Shown: one piece after another, positions 1 to 8,928 of the stretch
How the letters are laid out: each line of letters opens with the position of its first letter
How positions within the stretch are numbered: position 1 is the stretch's first letter
Assembly (NCBI GenBank): GCA_012729015.1
Contig: JAAYDY010000088.1
Coordinates: 1-64,000 of the forward strand
DNA length: 64,000 nt
Reading direction: 5' to 3'
DNA from: Phycisphaerae bacterium
GTDB taxonomy: Bacteria > Planctomycetota > Phycisphaerae > FEN-1346 > JAACEH01
Translations under genes and position numbers: made by a program
The notes under the pieces: generated by a model
Database searches by the model: none
Seen by the model: only the letters and a program-made list of their open reading frames with translations
Told to the model about the DNA's origin: nothing

Positions 1-72
1 AGGGTGGCTGCTTGCAGCCACGCGGAAGGGCAAGGAAATTCGCTCATGCCTGACGGGGCAGGCATGGCACCC
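1..72. repeat. Dispersed palindromic repeat, type with TGGCTGC arms
   Basis: A short palindromic unit (GTGGCTGC-TT-GCAGCCAC, flanked by AGGG and GCGG) is followed by a CTGACGGGGC unit and GCATGGCA. Nearly the same stretch recurs at about 18507-18577. The block continues into further CTGACGGGGC/GGCATGGCACC units up to about 131. I see no open reading frame that makes sense here. Confidence 0.75.
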
Positions 73-131
73 AGCAACAACCAACCACGCAACGAATTGT
101 CGGACAGGCTCGCCCCGTCAGGCATGGCACC

Positions 132-410
132 CGGCGGTGGGCAGTGAACCCCTCCCCCCTGGAGGGGGAGGGTGGCCCGAAGGGCCGGGTGAGGGGGACG
201 AGCGGAGAGAACATGACGAGTTCGGGGCGGCTTGCCCCTCGACGCAGCTCGGGACTTGCGGCGAGCCGCCCCTACGGTAACGCAACCGGGGCGGGTCCAC
301 CGGACCCACGCGGACGCCGGCGTTCGACCCTCACCGCCCCTCGACTACGCTCGGGGCACCTCTCCCTGCAAGCAGGGAGAGGGGTTGGCGGTCGGCATGC
401 CTGACGGGGC
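132..410 (+). repeat. Composite intergenic repeat, copy A
   Basis: A mosaic of short inverted repeats: a CCCCTCCCCCC/GGGGGAGGG arm, GGCCCGAAGGGCC, GGGTCCACCGGACCC, CCCCTCGACTACGCTCGGGG, and CTCTCCCTGCAAGCAGGGAGAG split over two arms. The same modules in the same order recur at about 11.9, 15.5, 22.8, 26.0, 28.6, 37.5 and 52.9 kb. It lies downstream of the minus-strand gene ending at 464. There is no credible gene in 1-463. Confidence 0.8.
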
Positions 411-463
411 GCCCCTGCCCACCACTTTGACATGCGCCCCTTGCTCTGCCCGGCCGCGTCGTC

Positions 464-2887
464 CTATCGCGACGACACCAGCAGGAGGATGTTGGTCAGA
501 ATGGCCAGGGCGTCCTGGTCCTCGTAACCGCGACACATCCAGGCATCGTACCCCGTCTGCGAGTACATCAGATCAAACGGGCTGTAGACGCCGACCATCG
601 TGTCGCCGCTGTAGAGGCCGAACAGCTCGGGCTGGAGTTTGCCGATGCGGTCGGCCCGCAGGGCGTAGCGGTACCGGACCTGGGTGACCTTGTAGCCGAC
701 GGCGCCGCTCATGGCGCCGGTCAGCAGAGGATGCTCCTTGTCGAGCGGCCGCACCTGGAGCCCGAGGGCGGCGGCCAGGGGGCGGAACTCGGCGTCGAAC
801 TTCGGCTCGCCCATGACGGCCTCGGCCAGCAGGAAACCCCCGGCGGCCAGATAGGCCCTGAGCGATTGCACGTCCGCCTCGGCCATCATCAGTCCCTGGC
901 GTCCGGCGAGGTACGCCACCTGGACGGCATCGGGCTTCAGGTCCTTGGCCTCCATTTCCTCGATGACCGTGAGCTTCAGGGCGCTCGACGCGGCGCCCGT
1001 TTCGATGACCGTCTGCGTGACCGCGGCGGCCAGCGGATCGACCGCTGCCGCGCCTCCTTCGCCGCTGCCCAGGGCCTGGGCGAGCAGGGCGGGGGCCTTG
1101 TAGTGGCGTCCGACGTACCAGTCGCCGCCGTGTTTGAGCCGGGCCAGCGTCAGCGTCGCCTTGGGGCCGGCCGAGAGGCTGGCCTCGGCGTAGTCCTTGC
1201 GCGGCGACGGCCGCGAGCCGGCCAGCCGCGATCGCAGCGGCCGGTGATCGGTCGAGTACACGTAGAGGTTCGTGCCGAGATCGAACACGTCGCGCTGCTT
1301 GGCCACGGCCATGGTGTTCCACGGGCACGAGATGTCGATCGCGCTGAAGAAGACGAACGTGCGCATGCCGTCGCTGAGGCCGAACATCGCCGGCGGCCGC
1401 TTGATCTGGGCATCGGCCGTCCACATCGGATGGTCCCGGTCCAGGAGCTTCAGCTCCCACTCGGGCCACAGCTTCTCGCAGGTGGTCTTCCACCAGTTGG
1501 CGATGGTGCGATTGCCGCACGAGGCCTCGAACAGGATCGTGCCGCCGGTGTCCGTGAAGCGGCGCAGGTTCTGAAGCTCCTCGTCGGTGAACTCGGGGAT
1601 CGACTCGGCCGAGATGTACAGAATCGGCGAATCGTGCCACTCGGCCACGGGCACCTGGGGGTTGATGATCTGCCAGTTGATGAGCTGCTCTTTCTGCCCG
1701 CCGACGTAGTGGGCCAGGTTGTAGAGGTCCCTCGGGTGGTTGTGCCACTGGCCCTTGAACTTGAGCTTGTTGGCGAGGATGGGGGCGCGGCCCTTGGCCA
1801 GGAAGCACAGGGCGTAGCTGGTCTGCCAGACGAGATTCTCCCAACTGCCGCTCGGTTGCTGGGAGCCGACCACCTCGGCGGCGCCCTCGCGGTACCAGTC
1901 GTGCGTGCCGAAGTACTTCAGGCCGGCGGCCAGGCCGACGCGCTCGCAGGAATAGAGCCAGTAGAGTTTCCAGTGGAATCGCGAGCCCAGCGGGTTGATC
2001 TTGACGTCGAAGTGCTTGGCGAGCCAATCCACGCCGCGGTCGATGGCATCGTCGATGCGTTTCAGGTCCCGGGGCAGCTTGTCCGACTGCTGGCTCTTGC
2101 ACGGGCACCCGATGCCGCGATAGAGGAAGTCGCGCGTGATGAACAGGGTGGCCACGGCGGCGGCGGTCATGGAGCCGTAGGAGCCTTCGCGTGCGCCGTC
2201 GGGATGATCCTTGTCCTGGAACCCGGGTCTCATGCCATAGTTCCACCCGCCGTCGTCGCGCTGCCGGTCGAGATAGAGCGTCTGGACCTTGAGCATCACC
2301 TTGGGATCGATCTCGACGCCGGCCATTTCGGCCTCGCTCAGGCCGAGGACGGCCATCTGGGTGTTGCTGAAGTCCCAGCCGTAGGTGTCGTGCAGCCGGG
2401 CCTCGTAGTCGTAGCCCCAGGCCCCCACCCCGTTCTGGGCTTCCTGGAGCCACTTGACGTCCTTCTTCAGAATCTCCCATGCCCTCTCGCGGCGCTCGCG
2501 GTCCAGCTTCTTCAGCAGCCGCGAAATCACCATCACCCGCGGGGCGATGGTGTAGACGTCGCGCAGTTCGAAATCGAGCATGGCGTCGAAGCCCTTGAGC
2601 ATCCTCGGGTCGCCGATGCTGACGCCGGCGAACGTCAGGCCGAGCATGGCCATGGTCTCGTGGGCGCCGGGCGTGCGTTTGTCCTCGGCCACATTCTCGC
2701 CGAAGCCGAACCACCCCTTGTCCGAGAACCACCCGTTGGGCCGCTGCTGCGTCCAGAGCCAGGCCACGCCCCGGTCGATGGCGGCCTGGATGTCGTCGTC
2801 GGTGAGTTCGGCCCGCGCCGCCGGCGCCGCCGCGCCGAGGGCTGCCGCCGCAGCCAGCAACCACATGCCGATGCGTCTTGTGTCCAT
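464..2887 (-). CDS. Secreted alpha/alpha-toroid protein with two DUF4159-like modules
   Basis: The 807-residue protein starts at the ATG at 2887, behind a strong AGGAGGGGG ribosome site; an in-frame ATG further upstream lacks one. Residues 1-26 form a signal peptide ending near APAARA. Residues about 30-330 contain repeated GVAWLWTQQRPNGW- and GVDWLAKHF-type segments typical of prenyltransferase/squalene-cyclase toroids. Residues about 425-565 (ILYISAES, LRRFTDTGGTILFEA) and about 650-807 (LRAYLAAGGFLLAEA) look like two DUF4159 modules in tandem. DUF4159 proteins are common in planctomycetes and often lie near MoxR and VWA genes; such genes occur here about 22 and 32 kb away. The biochemical role is unknown. 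The gene is 64 nt behind the beta-helix gene on the same strand and may share its transcript. Confidence 0.8.
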   Translation of the reverse strand: MDTRRIGMWLLAAAAALGAAAPAARAELTDDDIQAAIDRGVAWLWTQQRPNGWFSDKGWFGFGENVAEDKRTPGAHETMAMLGLTFAGVSIGDPRMLKGFDAMLDFELRDVYTIAPRVMVISRLLKKLDRERRERAWEILKKDVKWLQEAQNGVGAWGYDYEARLHDTYGWDFSNTQMAVLGLSEAEMAGVEIDPKVMLKVQTLYLDRQRDDGGWNYGMRPGFQDKDHPDGAREGSYGSMTAAAVATLFITRDFLYRGIGCPCKSQQSDKLPRDLKRIDDAIDRGVDWLAKHFDVKINPLGSRFHWKLYWLYSCERVGLAAGLKYFGTHDWYREGAAEVVGSQQPSGSWENLVWQTSYALCFLAKGRAPILANKLKFKGQWHNHPRDLYNLAHYVGGQKEQLINWQIINPQVPVAEWHDSPILYISAESIPEFTDEELQNLRRFTDTGGTILFEASCGNRTIANWWKTTCEKLWPEWELKLLDRDHPMWTADAQIKRPPAMFGLSDGMRTFVFFSAIDISCPWNTMAVAKQRDVFDLGTNLYVYSTDHRPLRSRLAGSRPSPRKDYAEASLSAGPKATLTLARLKHGGDWYVGRHYKAPALLAQALGSGEGGAAAVDPLAAAVTQTVIETGAASSALKLTVIEEMEAKDLKPDAVQVAYLAGRQGLMMAEADVQSLRAYLAAGGFLLAEAVMGEPKFDAEFRPLAAALGLQVRPLDKEHPLLTGAMSGAVGYKVTQVRYRYALRADRIGKLQPELFGLYSGDTMVGVYSPFDLMYSQTGYDAWMCRGYEDQDALAILTNILLLVSSR

Positions 2888-2951
2888 GGTGTTCCCCCTC
2901 CTGTTGTCATGACAAGAGCCTATCCGCACAGGGCCTGAGCCCGGTCGCAGA

Positions 2952-4238
2952 TCAGCTCAGTTCGTGCAGATCGTTGTCGCGGCTGTGCGAATCGTCCGCC
3001 AGTTTGCCTCCGGGATGGTCCGACACGGTGTTGCCCATCAGCCGCACGCGCGACACGCCCTTGTCGAGGTAGAACGCGTTGTGCTGCACCGCCGCTTTGC
3101 CGCGGCGCGTCTCGCGGATGATGTTGCGCTCGAACGTCAGGTCGTGGGTGACGCCGCGGATAAAGACGCCGCAGCAGAGCACCTCGTAGCGCGGCTCCTT
3201 GCGGAGGGCGGGCGGCACCTTGTTCTTCGGCGAGCCGTTGTTCTCGATCACGTTCTCGCGGATCAGGTTGCGGTGGGCCCCGTTGCCCTCGGTCTTGACG
3301 CGGAAGCACAGCCCGTGCTTGGCGTTCTCGTACACGTGGTTGCGGGCGATGACGTTATCCACGTCCTTGTGGCCGATGCTGATGCCGTTGCGGTGCAGGC
3401 GGCCGCCGTTGTGATGAATCGCGTTGTCCTCGAACATGCCCTCGCGGACGCCCCAGCACAGGTACAGGCCGTCGCTGCCGTTGTGGTGAATGTGGCACCG
3501 CCGCACGGTGGTCCACGGCGAATGGCTGCCCGGGTGAATGCCGTAATGGTAGTTGTCGGCCGTCTCGCAGTCCTCGACGGTCACGTGCTCGCTGCGGCCG
3601 AACCGGATGCCGTCGCCGACGCATCCGCGGGCCGTCACGTTCCGGATGAGGCAATGGCGGGCGTAACGCATGTAGATCGCGCCGCCCCAGTGGGCCTTCA
3701 GGCCGTCCATACTGTCCGGCGCGGCGTCCAGCGTGAAACCGTCCACCGTCGCATTGTCCACCTCGCAGGCGTGAATCAGCGGGAAGTACGACACCACGCA
3801 GTCGCCGCGCTCGGCGTTCATGTCGTGCACGTTGTAGTCCGTCAGGTGCAGGACACCGTCGGACACGCGAGCGATGGTCAGCGGCATGGTCGCCATGGGG
3901 CTGCGGCCGTTCCTGTCGCCGATGGTCACGCCCATGCCGGCGCAGAACCCGGAGGCGTCGACGGGGGTGATCTCCTTCTGCCCGATGTCGGCGTCCAGAG
4001 CCAACCGGCTCCGGACCACAGGGCCCATGCGCAGGACTGTCTTGGCGCGGTCGCCCACGAGCCGCACGTTCGACCGCAGACGCACCGGGCCGTAGCATGT
4101 GTACTGACCGGGCAGCACGCGGACCGTGCCGCCGCCGCGATAGGCCATGGCGTCCAGCGCCATCTGAATCGCCCGGTTGTCCTTACCGAGGATGTCGGCC
4201 TGACGCGGACCGACCGTGATCTCACGATACGAACCCAT
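2952..4238 (-). CDS. Right-handed parallel beta-helix protein
   Basis: A 428-residue protein whose start at 4238 is chosen because AAAGGAG lies just upstream; a longer reading frame begins at 4265. The first 70 residues (NRAIQMALDAMAYRGGGTVRVLPGQY) are the usual entry to pectate-lyase-type beta-helices, the segment that introduces the first coils. After that come many short turns of the type CLIRNVTARGC, VTVEDCETADN and NVIARNHVYEN, as in NosD/PL6-like and other pectin- or alginate-active proteins. There is no clear signal peptide, so it may be cytoplasmic or exported by another route. The substrate cannot be told from sequence. The neighbours (DUF4159 toroid protein, lyase-like toroids, GH106-like enzyme) suggest polysaccharide breakdown. 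Confidence 0.8.
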   Translation of the reverse strand: MGSYREITVGPRQADILGKDNRAIQMALDAMAYRGGGTVRVLPGQYTCYGPVRLRSNVRLVGDRAKTVLRMGPVVRSRLALDADIGQKEITPVDASGFCAGMGVTIGDRNGRSPMATMPLTIARVSDGVLHLTDYNVHDMNAERGDCVVSYFPLIHACEVDNATVDGFTLDAAPDSMDGLKAHWGGAIYMRYARHCLIRNVTARGCVGDGIRFGRSEHVTVEDCETADNYHYGIHPGSHSPWTTVRRCHIHHNGSDGLYLCWGVREGMFEDNAIHHNGGRLHRNGISIGHKDVDNVIARNHVYENAKHGLCFRVKTEGNGAHRNLIRENVIENNGSPKNKVPPALRKEPRYEVLCCGVFIRGVTHDLTFERNIIRETRRGKAAVQHNAFYLDKGVSRVRLMGNTVSDHPGGKLADDSHSRDNDLHELS

Positions 4239-4401
4239 GAAGGCTCCTTTCGCCTGGCGAGACAATGCGCGCAGGAGGTTCCGTTGTCTGCTCGTGCTGG
4301 GAGGCCCCCCACGCAGGGGCCGTCGCGTGGCATTCGCGGCACAGCCCGGCTGTGCGAGCGGTTGTCAGCCGCCCGCGCTGCCGGCCTCGCCGGAGGACGG
4401 C

Positions 4402-4429
4402 ATTGTACATAACACCAGCGGGAAAGCAA
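4402..4429 (-). promoter_or_regulatory. Sigma70-like promoter for the beta-helix gene
   Basis: Read on the minus strand: TTGCTT, a 16-nt spacer, then TACAAT. The start site would fall near 4395, giving a leader of about 155 nt that contains GGCCCC/GGGGCC inverted repeats. Confidence 0.55.
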
Positions 4430-4485
4430 GGTTGTGCGGTTTCACGGCAGTGGTCGTCGAATGTCGGGGGTCGGGGCTCGGCGGT

Positions 4486-5340
4486 TCATCTGTCCGTGGA
4501 TTCGGTCGGGTTGCGGTCCTCGCAGGGCACGCCCGTCTGGCACAGTCCGCACCCGTAGGTGCCTTCCCAGCCGAACGTCGCCAGGCCGAGTCGCCTGATG
4601 TGGTCGTAGGCGTGCAAGCGGCAGGCCTCCTTGTCGCGGTCGGCGGCGGTCGGGCCGATGGATCCGGCCGGGCACCGGCGGATGCACACGCCGCACTGCG
4701 AGCCGTCCTTGCGCAGGCACCAGGCGAAGGGATCGTCGCCGTAGGGTCGCGGCGTGGGGGCGAGGTCGGCGTCGGTGACGACGCTGCCGAGGCGGTGGGC
4801 GATGCCGCGCCGCGTGATGAGGCCGCCCGACAGGCCGAACGTGCCGAGGCCGGCGACGAACGCGGCGTGTCGCTCGGACCAGTGCGACGACAGCCCGACC
4901 GCGGGGCTCTGCACCAGGAGGTTCTCCGGGACCACGGCCGGGGCCACGGCGGCATAGCCGGCCTCGCGGAGCCGCCGCTCCATGCCGTGTCGCAGGCGCG
5001 TGACGAAGTGTTCGCCGAACGTCCGGACATAGGCCCACTGCCGGGCGGGCATGGAGGTTTCGCCGCGGTTGTCGCGGCGCGCCAGGGCGGCCACGGGCAG
5101 GCACCAGCAGACCACGCTGCGCGCCGTGGCCTGCGGCGCGACCATCGACAGGGCTTCCTGCGGCGTCCAGTGGAACTCGCCGATGAGTTCCTTGAACCTT
5201 CGGAACCAGGGATCGTCGGCGCGGGCCACGGCCACCGCCGGGCGATCGAACAGCGGCACGCCGGCCGGGTCGTCGAAACACTTCTCGGCGTCGGCGTCGT
5301 AGAGCTGGTCGAGGATGGCTCGCGGGTCCACGGGGGTCAT
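4486..5340 (-). CDS. QueG-like 4Fe-4S reductase family protein
   Basis: A 284-residue protein with the layout of the epoxyqueuosine reductase/reductive dehalogenase-like family. The central AGLGTFGLSGGLITRRG segment (residues 163-179) corresponds to the conserved AGLG motif of QueG. It is followed by C216-G-V-C219-I-R-R-C223-P and a second cysteine group at 240, 264, 267 and 273, enough for two 4Fe-4S clusters. True QueG is longer, carries C-terminal HEAT repeats and converts epoxyqueuosine to queuosine with a cobalamin cofactor. This shorter protein lacks the HEAT part, so I do not assign that reaction. No queuosine genes are nearby. The ribosome site is weak (AAAGG, 12 nt before the ATG). 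Confidence 0.65.
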   Translation of the reverse strand: MTPVDPRAILDQLYDADAEKCFDDPAGVPLFDRPAVAVARADDPWFRRFKELIGEFHWTPQEALSMVAPQATARSVVCWCLPVAALARRDNRGETSMPARQWAYVRTFGEHFVTRLRHGMERRLREAGYAAVAPAVVPENLLVQSPAVGLSSHWSERHAAFVAGLGTFGLSGGLITRRGIAHRLGSVVTDADLAPTPRPYGDDPFAWCLRKDGSQCGVCIRRCPAGSIGPTAADRDKEACRLHAYDHIRRLGLATFGWEGTYGCGLCQTGVPCEDRNPTESTDR

Positions 5341-5393
5341 CGGTGCGTTGACCTTTCCGAATGCTGTGTCACGGGCGGATGACCGGACTGCGG

Positions 5394-6233
5394 TCAGTCC
5401 TTCCTTGGCTGATCAGACGATACAGCCTTCAATGCCTCTTCTTTGGTGCATCGTTGCGCCGACATCTCGTCCATCCGGTATTCCTTGACGTTTCCCTGGT
5501 CGTTCAGCACCAGACGGGTTGCTCGTGTCGGCGAAGTCTCCACGTCCTTGCGACGGCCAACAAGGATGGCACGCTCGCCGTTCTCCGTCTGGGTCCATTT
5601 CAGGGCATGGTCCTTCTTGGCGTTGAGCAACTCGGGGAAGTCCAGATCGTCGGGGAATTCCATATTCACGACGTTTTCCAACATGCCGCCCTCCGGCTCC
5701 ATCCTCGGCACCAGGCATATCCACGCCGCCGGGAACATCAGCCAGCCCTCGGGCTGCGTCATCTCGGACAATCCTTCCTTCGGTGGAGAATACTCCTCCA
5801 GTTGTTTGGAGAAGTACCCGGTGACCTTGATCCGTATGATCTTCTGCTCGGCTCCGTCCTCCTCTTTGCGAACGGTGAAGTCCAAGGTGCCTTCCATGAG
5901 TTTCTTGTCGCCGACGAAGGTGCGGGCCTCCGCACGGATTGGCTGCGGCCTGTCGCCCGTCGTGTACGTCACCGTGGACTGGAATGATGCCATCTTGTCT
6001 CTATACTTGAGGGCCATTTCGTCTTCCAGGATGATCTCCTTCTCCCTCTTCGTCGACTTGACCCGGCGGTAGCCCACCGGCTGTGCTTCACTGGTGATGA
6101 GGAAGTAATGCTCCATGACACCTTCACCGCTTTTGTCGTCGGTCTTCGGTTTTGCCGCATCCTCGGCCGCAAGGGCTAGACCCGTGCATAGAGTCGCCAC
6201 GAGAATGGGGATGATTCCGCTCTGCTTGGACAT
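5394..6233 (-). CDS. Secreted protein of unknown function
   Basis: A 279-residue protein starting behind GGAGGA. Residues 1-22 form a signal peptide (hydrophobic core GIIPILVATLCTGLAL, probable cleavage after ALA). The mature part is rich in Lys and Glu and predicted to be mostly beta (for example EHYFLITSEAQPVGYRRVKS, repeated YTTGDRPQPIRAEA-type strands). No catalytic motif is visible and I do not recognise the family. Base composition is visibly less GC-rich than the neighbours. A short GGACTG/CAGTCC hairpin overlaps the stop codon. It could be a periplasmic lipoprotein-carrier-like or binding protein, but this is a guess from fold impression only. Confidence 0.75.
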   Translation of the reverse strand: MSKQSGIIPILVATLCTGLALAAEDAAKPKTDDKSGEGVMEHYFLITSEAQPVGYRRVKSTKREKEIILEDEMALKYRDKMASFQSTVTYTTGDRPQPIRAEARTFVGDKKLMEGTLDFTVRKEEDGAEQKIIRIKVTGYFSKQLEEYSPPKEGLSEMTQPEGWLMFPAAWICLVPRMEPEGGMLENVVNMEFPDDLDFPELLNAKKDHALKWTQTENGERAILVGRRKDVETSPTRATRLVLNDQGNVKEYRMDEMSAQRCTKEEALKAVSSDQPRKD

Positions 6234-6424
6234 GGTGTATCCTCCAAAGAACCCTTGAAGAACGGCTATCTACAGACAAGGTTGAATCCGACGCATTTCC
6301 CTGCCGACGCAGGCACCGAGCCGCGCTGGCGACCGATGGGGCGGCTGCACATCAAGCGGTCCGTTGCAGGGCCATGGCCTCAGGCGGAACGGACTCAGGC
6401 GCCACAACACGCCGCGCCACGGTA

Positions 6425-8701
6425 TCACCTTCCGTTCAGGGCAAGCAACCTGGCCTCGCCGGCGCCCAGCGTCACTTTCAGCGATGCCCCGTCCGTGTTC
6501 ACCGTTGCTCCGTCGGCCAGGTCCGTGGCCGACGCGACATCGCCGCCCAGCGACGACACGGTGACGGCGGCCTCGTGCGCGGCGAAGTTGGCCACGAGCA
6601 GGTACCGGCCGCCGTCCTGCCCGGCGGCCACCAGGGCGCGGGCGTCGGCCTCGTCGCAGGCGGCTCGGGCCAGGCCGCCGCTGTCGGCGTAAGACCTTGT
6701 CGTTGCGGCGTCTACCGAGGCGATGATCGCGCAGCCATTGTCCAGAAGGGGCGCTCCCGCCGGCACGTCGAACGTGCCGAGGCGCACCACGGTGCACAAC
6801 TCGTCGAAGTAGAGGCTGCCGGTGTACCCCGCGGTGCGGCGTCCGGGGCGGTAGACCGCCAGGCCGTCGCTGCCGTAGCCGGCGACGACGCCGATGCGGT
6901 CTTCGATGTTGGCCCAGAGGGATCCGAGCGCCTCCGTGCGTTCGGCGCCGTCCAGTGTCATCGTTAGCTCATGCGAGCCGCGAGCCGTGTGAACGCGCCG
7001 CCGGCCTCCGTTCATCAGGTCGTTCTGGAGGTTGAGCTTCAGGCCGCGCACGTCGGCCAGGTACGTCCGTTGCGGGCCGTTGCGGGCCAGCTCGATCCGC
7101 AGGGCCGTGTGCCCGTCGGGCAGCGCGGCGAACGCGATGTGGTGCTCCACAAGGTCCGTGGCGCGGTAACCCTCCATCATCACCACGTCGGCGCCGTCGG
7201 TGGTGGTGCCGCAGGTGACGAAGCCGCCGTCGAACGATCGCTGCATCGTGCGGACGAGACGGTGGCGGGATCGCCCGTCGATGGGGTGCCGCTGCTCGCC
7301 CAGCGGCGACACGCGGCCGGCCAGGCACTCGGACCACTCGGCCAACGTGCCGTCGTCCGGCGGCAGGCAGAGCCCCTGGGGCAACTCGCACGCCCGCCAG
7401 GACCAGGACGCCAGGCGCGTGGGCGACCGGTGCATCATGGCTCCGTGCAGAGGCTCTTCCCAGCCGCCGGCCAGCGACGCCTCGATCTTCTCGGGCGAGG
7501 CCGCCCGCGTCGCCGGTGCCATGCCGCGCAGCCGTCGCCACAGGGCCGCCATCGACAGGCAGACCGCCTTGTCGGCCTCCAGGCGCGTGTAGTAGTAGGG
7601 CGACATGGCTTCGATGTGTCCGAGCCGCCGCGACAGGAACGATCCGTCGCTGTTGGCGGCCTGTTCGCGAGCGATCAGGTCGAGCTGCCCGGCCTCCAGG
7701 TGCCCCGCGACGTCGTCGTGCCACACGTCGGCCGCGAAGACCAGCACTGGCAACAGGTAGTCCTGACAGTAGCAGTACCGCTGTCGCGAATCGCCGCCGA
7801 TGCGCGCCAGGCGTCCGTCGCCGAAGACCAGGCGGCGGACGAGTTGCCAGAGGTCGCGCGCGTGGTGGTACACGGCCTCGGGCGCCTCGATGCCGCGCAG
7901 GGCGTAGCCGTAGTGCAGCATCGCGACGTTCGACAGGCAGATGACCATGTAGCCGACGTTCAGATACGAGTGATGGTCCAGCGCGAAGTGGGGGAAGAAG
8001 TTCGCCCCGACCTGCCACTCGGCCAGGGGCGTGCCGGCGACGAGCCGCCGATCCTCGGCGTCCGCAGGCACGTTGATGGCGTTCAGCAGGAACCGATACC
8101 CTTTCTCGGTCCAGGCGTGGCGGTCGGCGTGGTCGGCGTACATCATGGCGGCCCGCAGCAGGATCGCGCCGTTCCAGTAGTTCGACTCCGGGTGATTCTT
8201 CCCCGACTCGGCCCACGGGTCGCCCGTCACATCGTAGTGCCGCAGAAGCCAGTCGGCCTCGCTCGTCAGGACGCGCCGCAGGGCATCGCGGTCCTCGTCG
8301 CCGAGGCGCCCGTCCAGGGCATCCACGGCGTGCATCATCCGCTCGATGCCCAGGCCGCTGATCCACGTGTGGCCCCATTGCGAGTTGTCGGTGCGGCGGA
8401 GGAGGCCGCTGGCGTGCGTCGCCAGCTCGTAGCGCAGGGCCGAGAGCGCGCGGTCGAGCATCTGCTCGCGCGACATGCCGGCGGCCCGCTCGTCGGCCGC
8501 GTCGTCCATCGCCAGGACCGCCATCGCCGCCAGGTACTTCTGGTTCGTCTGGACGCCCCAGTGGTTGAACCCGGAGCCGAAGCATCCGAGGTCTCCGCGC
8601 CCGGGGATCGGATACCAGAACCGTTCGGCGAACCTGGGCCAGGGCAGCAGCAGTTCCAGGTGTCGGCGTCGATTCTCGGTGCGGGCGAGTCGGTCCGTCA
8701 T
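6425..8701 (-). CDS. Large alpha/alpha-toroid protein, polysaccharide-lyase-like, unassigned
   Basis: A 758-residue protein without an evident signal peptide. The first about 400 residues are helical with conserved aromatic/His-rich segments (RTDNSQWGHTW, NHPESNYWNGAILLRAAMM, FFPHFALDHHSYLNVGYM), resembling the (alpha/alpha) barrel of alginate/heparinase-type lyases. The last about 330 residues are beta-rich and end in a small sandwich (LVANFAAHEAAVTVSS, LGAGEARLLALNG), as in such lyases. The invariant His/Tyr catalytic pair cannot be fixed by eye. It is divergent from the heparinase II/III gene at 8929, separated by 227 nt, so the two may be co-regulated. An unrelated glycosidase of the same fold is possible. 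Confidence 0.6.
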   Translation of the reverse strand: MTDRLARTENRRRHLELLLPWPRFAERFWYPIPGRGDLGCFGSGFNHWGVQTNQKYLAAMAVLAMDDAADERAAGMSREQMLDRALSALRYELATHASGLLRRTDNSQWGHTWISGLGIERMMHAVDALDGRLGDEDRDALRRVLTSEADWLLRHYDVTGDPWAESGKNHPESNYWNGAILLRAAMMYADHADRHAWTEKGYRFLLNAINVPADAEDRRLVAGTPLAEWQVGANFFPHFALDHHSYLNVGYMVICLSNVAMLHYGYALRGIEAPEAVYHHARDLWQLVRRLVFGDGRLARIGGDSRQRYCYCQDYLLPVLVFAADVWHDDVAGHLEAGQLDLIAREQAANSDGSFLSRRLGHIEAMSPYYYTRLEADKAVCLSMAALWRRLRGMAPATRAASPEKIEASLAGGWEEPLHGAMMHRSPTRLASWSWRACELPQGLCLPPDDGTLAEWSECLAGRVSPLGEQRHPIDGRSRHRLVRTMQRSFDGGFVTCGTTTDGADVVMMEGYRATDLVEHHIAFAALPDGHTALRIELARNGPQRTYLADVRGLKLNLQNDLMNGGRRRVHTARGSHELTMTLDGAERTEALGSLWANIEDRIGVVAGYGSDGLAVYRPGRRTAGYTGSLYFDELCTVVRLGTFDVPAGAPLLDNGCAIIASVDAATTRSYADSGGLARAACDEADARALVAAGQDGGRYLLVANFAAHEAAVTVSSLGGDVASATDLADGATVNTDGASLKVTLGAGEARLLALNGR

Positions 8702-8928
8702 GGCAGCATCCTATGGCAAAGGGCAGTGTGCAGCGTCAGCAGGCCGCTCTTGTAGCACTGGGGTCGTGACGAATCAACCGTTTTCGGCGGTCCGGGGCGG
8801 GTGGCCTGGGGTTCAATCGGCGGATGGAGTGGGGTCGGGGGGGACCATCCGCGCGCTGGGACGGGCCGGGCCCGGGTAAGCATGGGGCGGCACGTCAGGA
8901 AGATCATGTCCGAGTTGAGAGGTGACCT

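Noticed and set aside
290..400. Repeated hairpin units as a possible CRISPR array
   Set aside because: The units are mosaics of different inverted repeats with no constant repeat-spacer period and no cas genes.
573..2864. Long open frames opposite or out of phase with the DUF4159 gene (also 731-2938)
   Set aside because: They have Arg/Gly/Pro/His-rich shadow composition, no ribosome sites and no recognisable domain.
4486..5340. Annotation as queG
   Set aside because: The protein is shorter than QueG, lacks HEAT repeats and has no queuosine gene neighbours, so only family membership is supported.
8790..8830. GGTTCAATC resembling a tRNA T-loop
   Set aside because: No acceptor, D or anticodon stems can be drawn around it.
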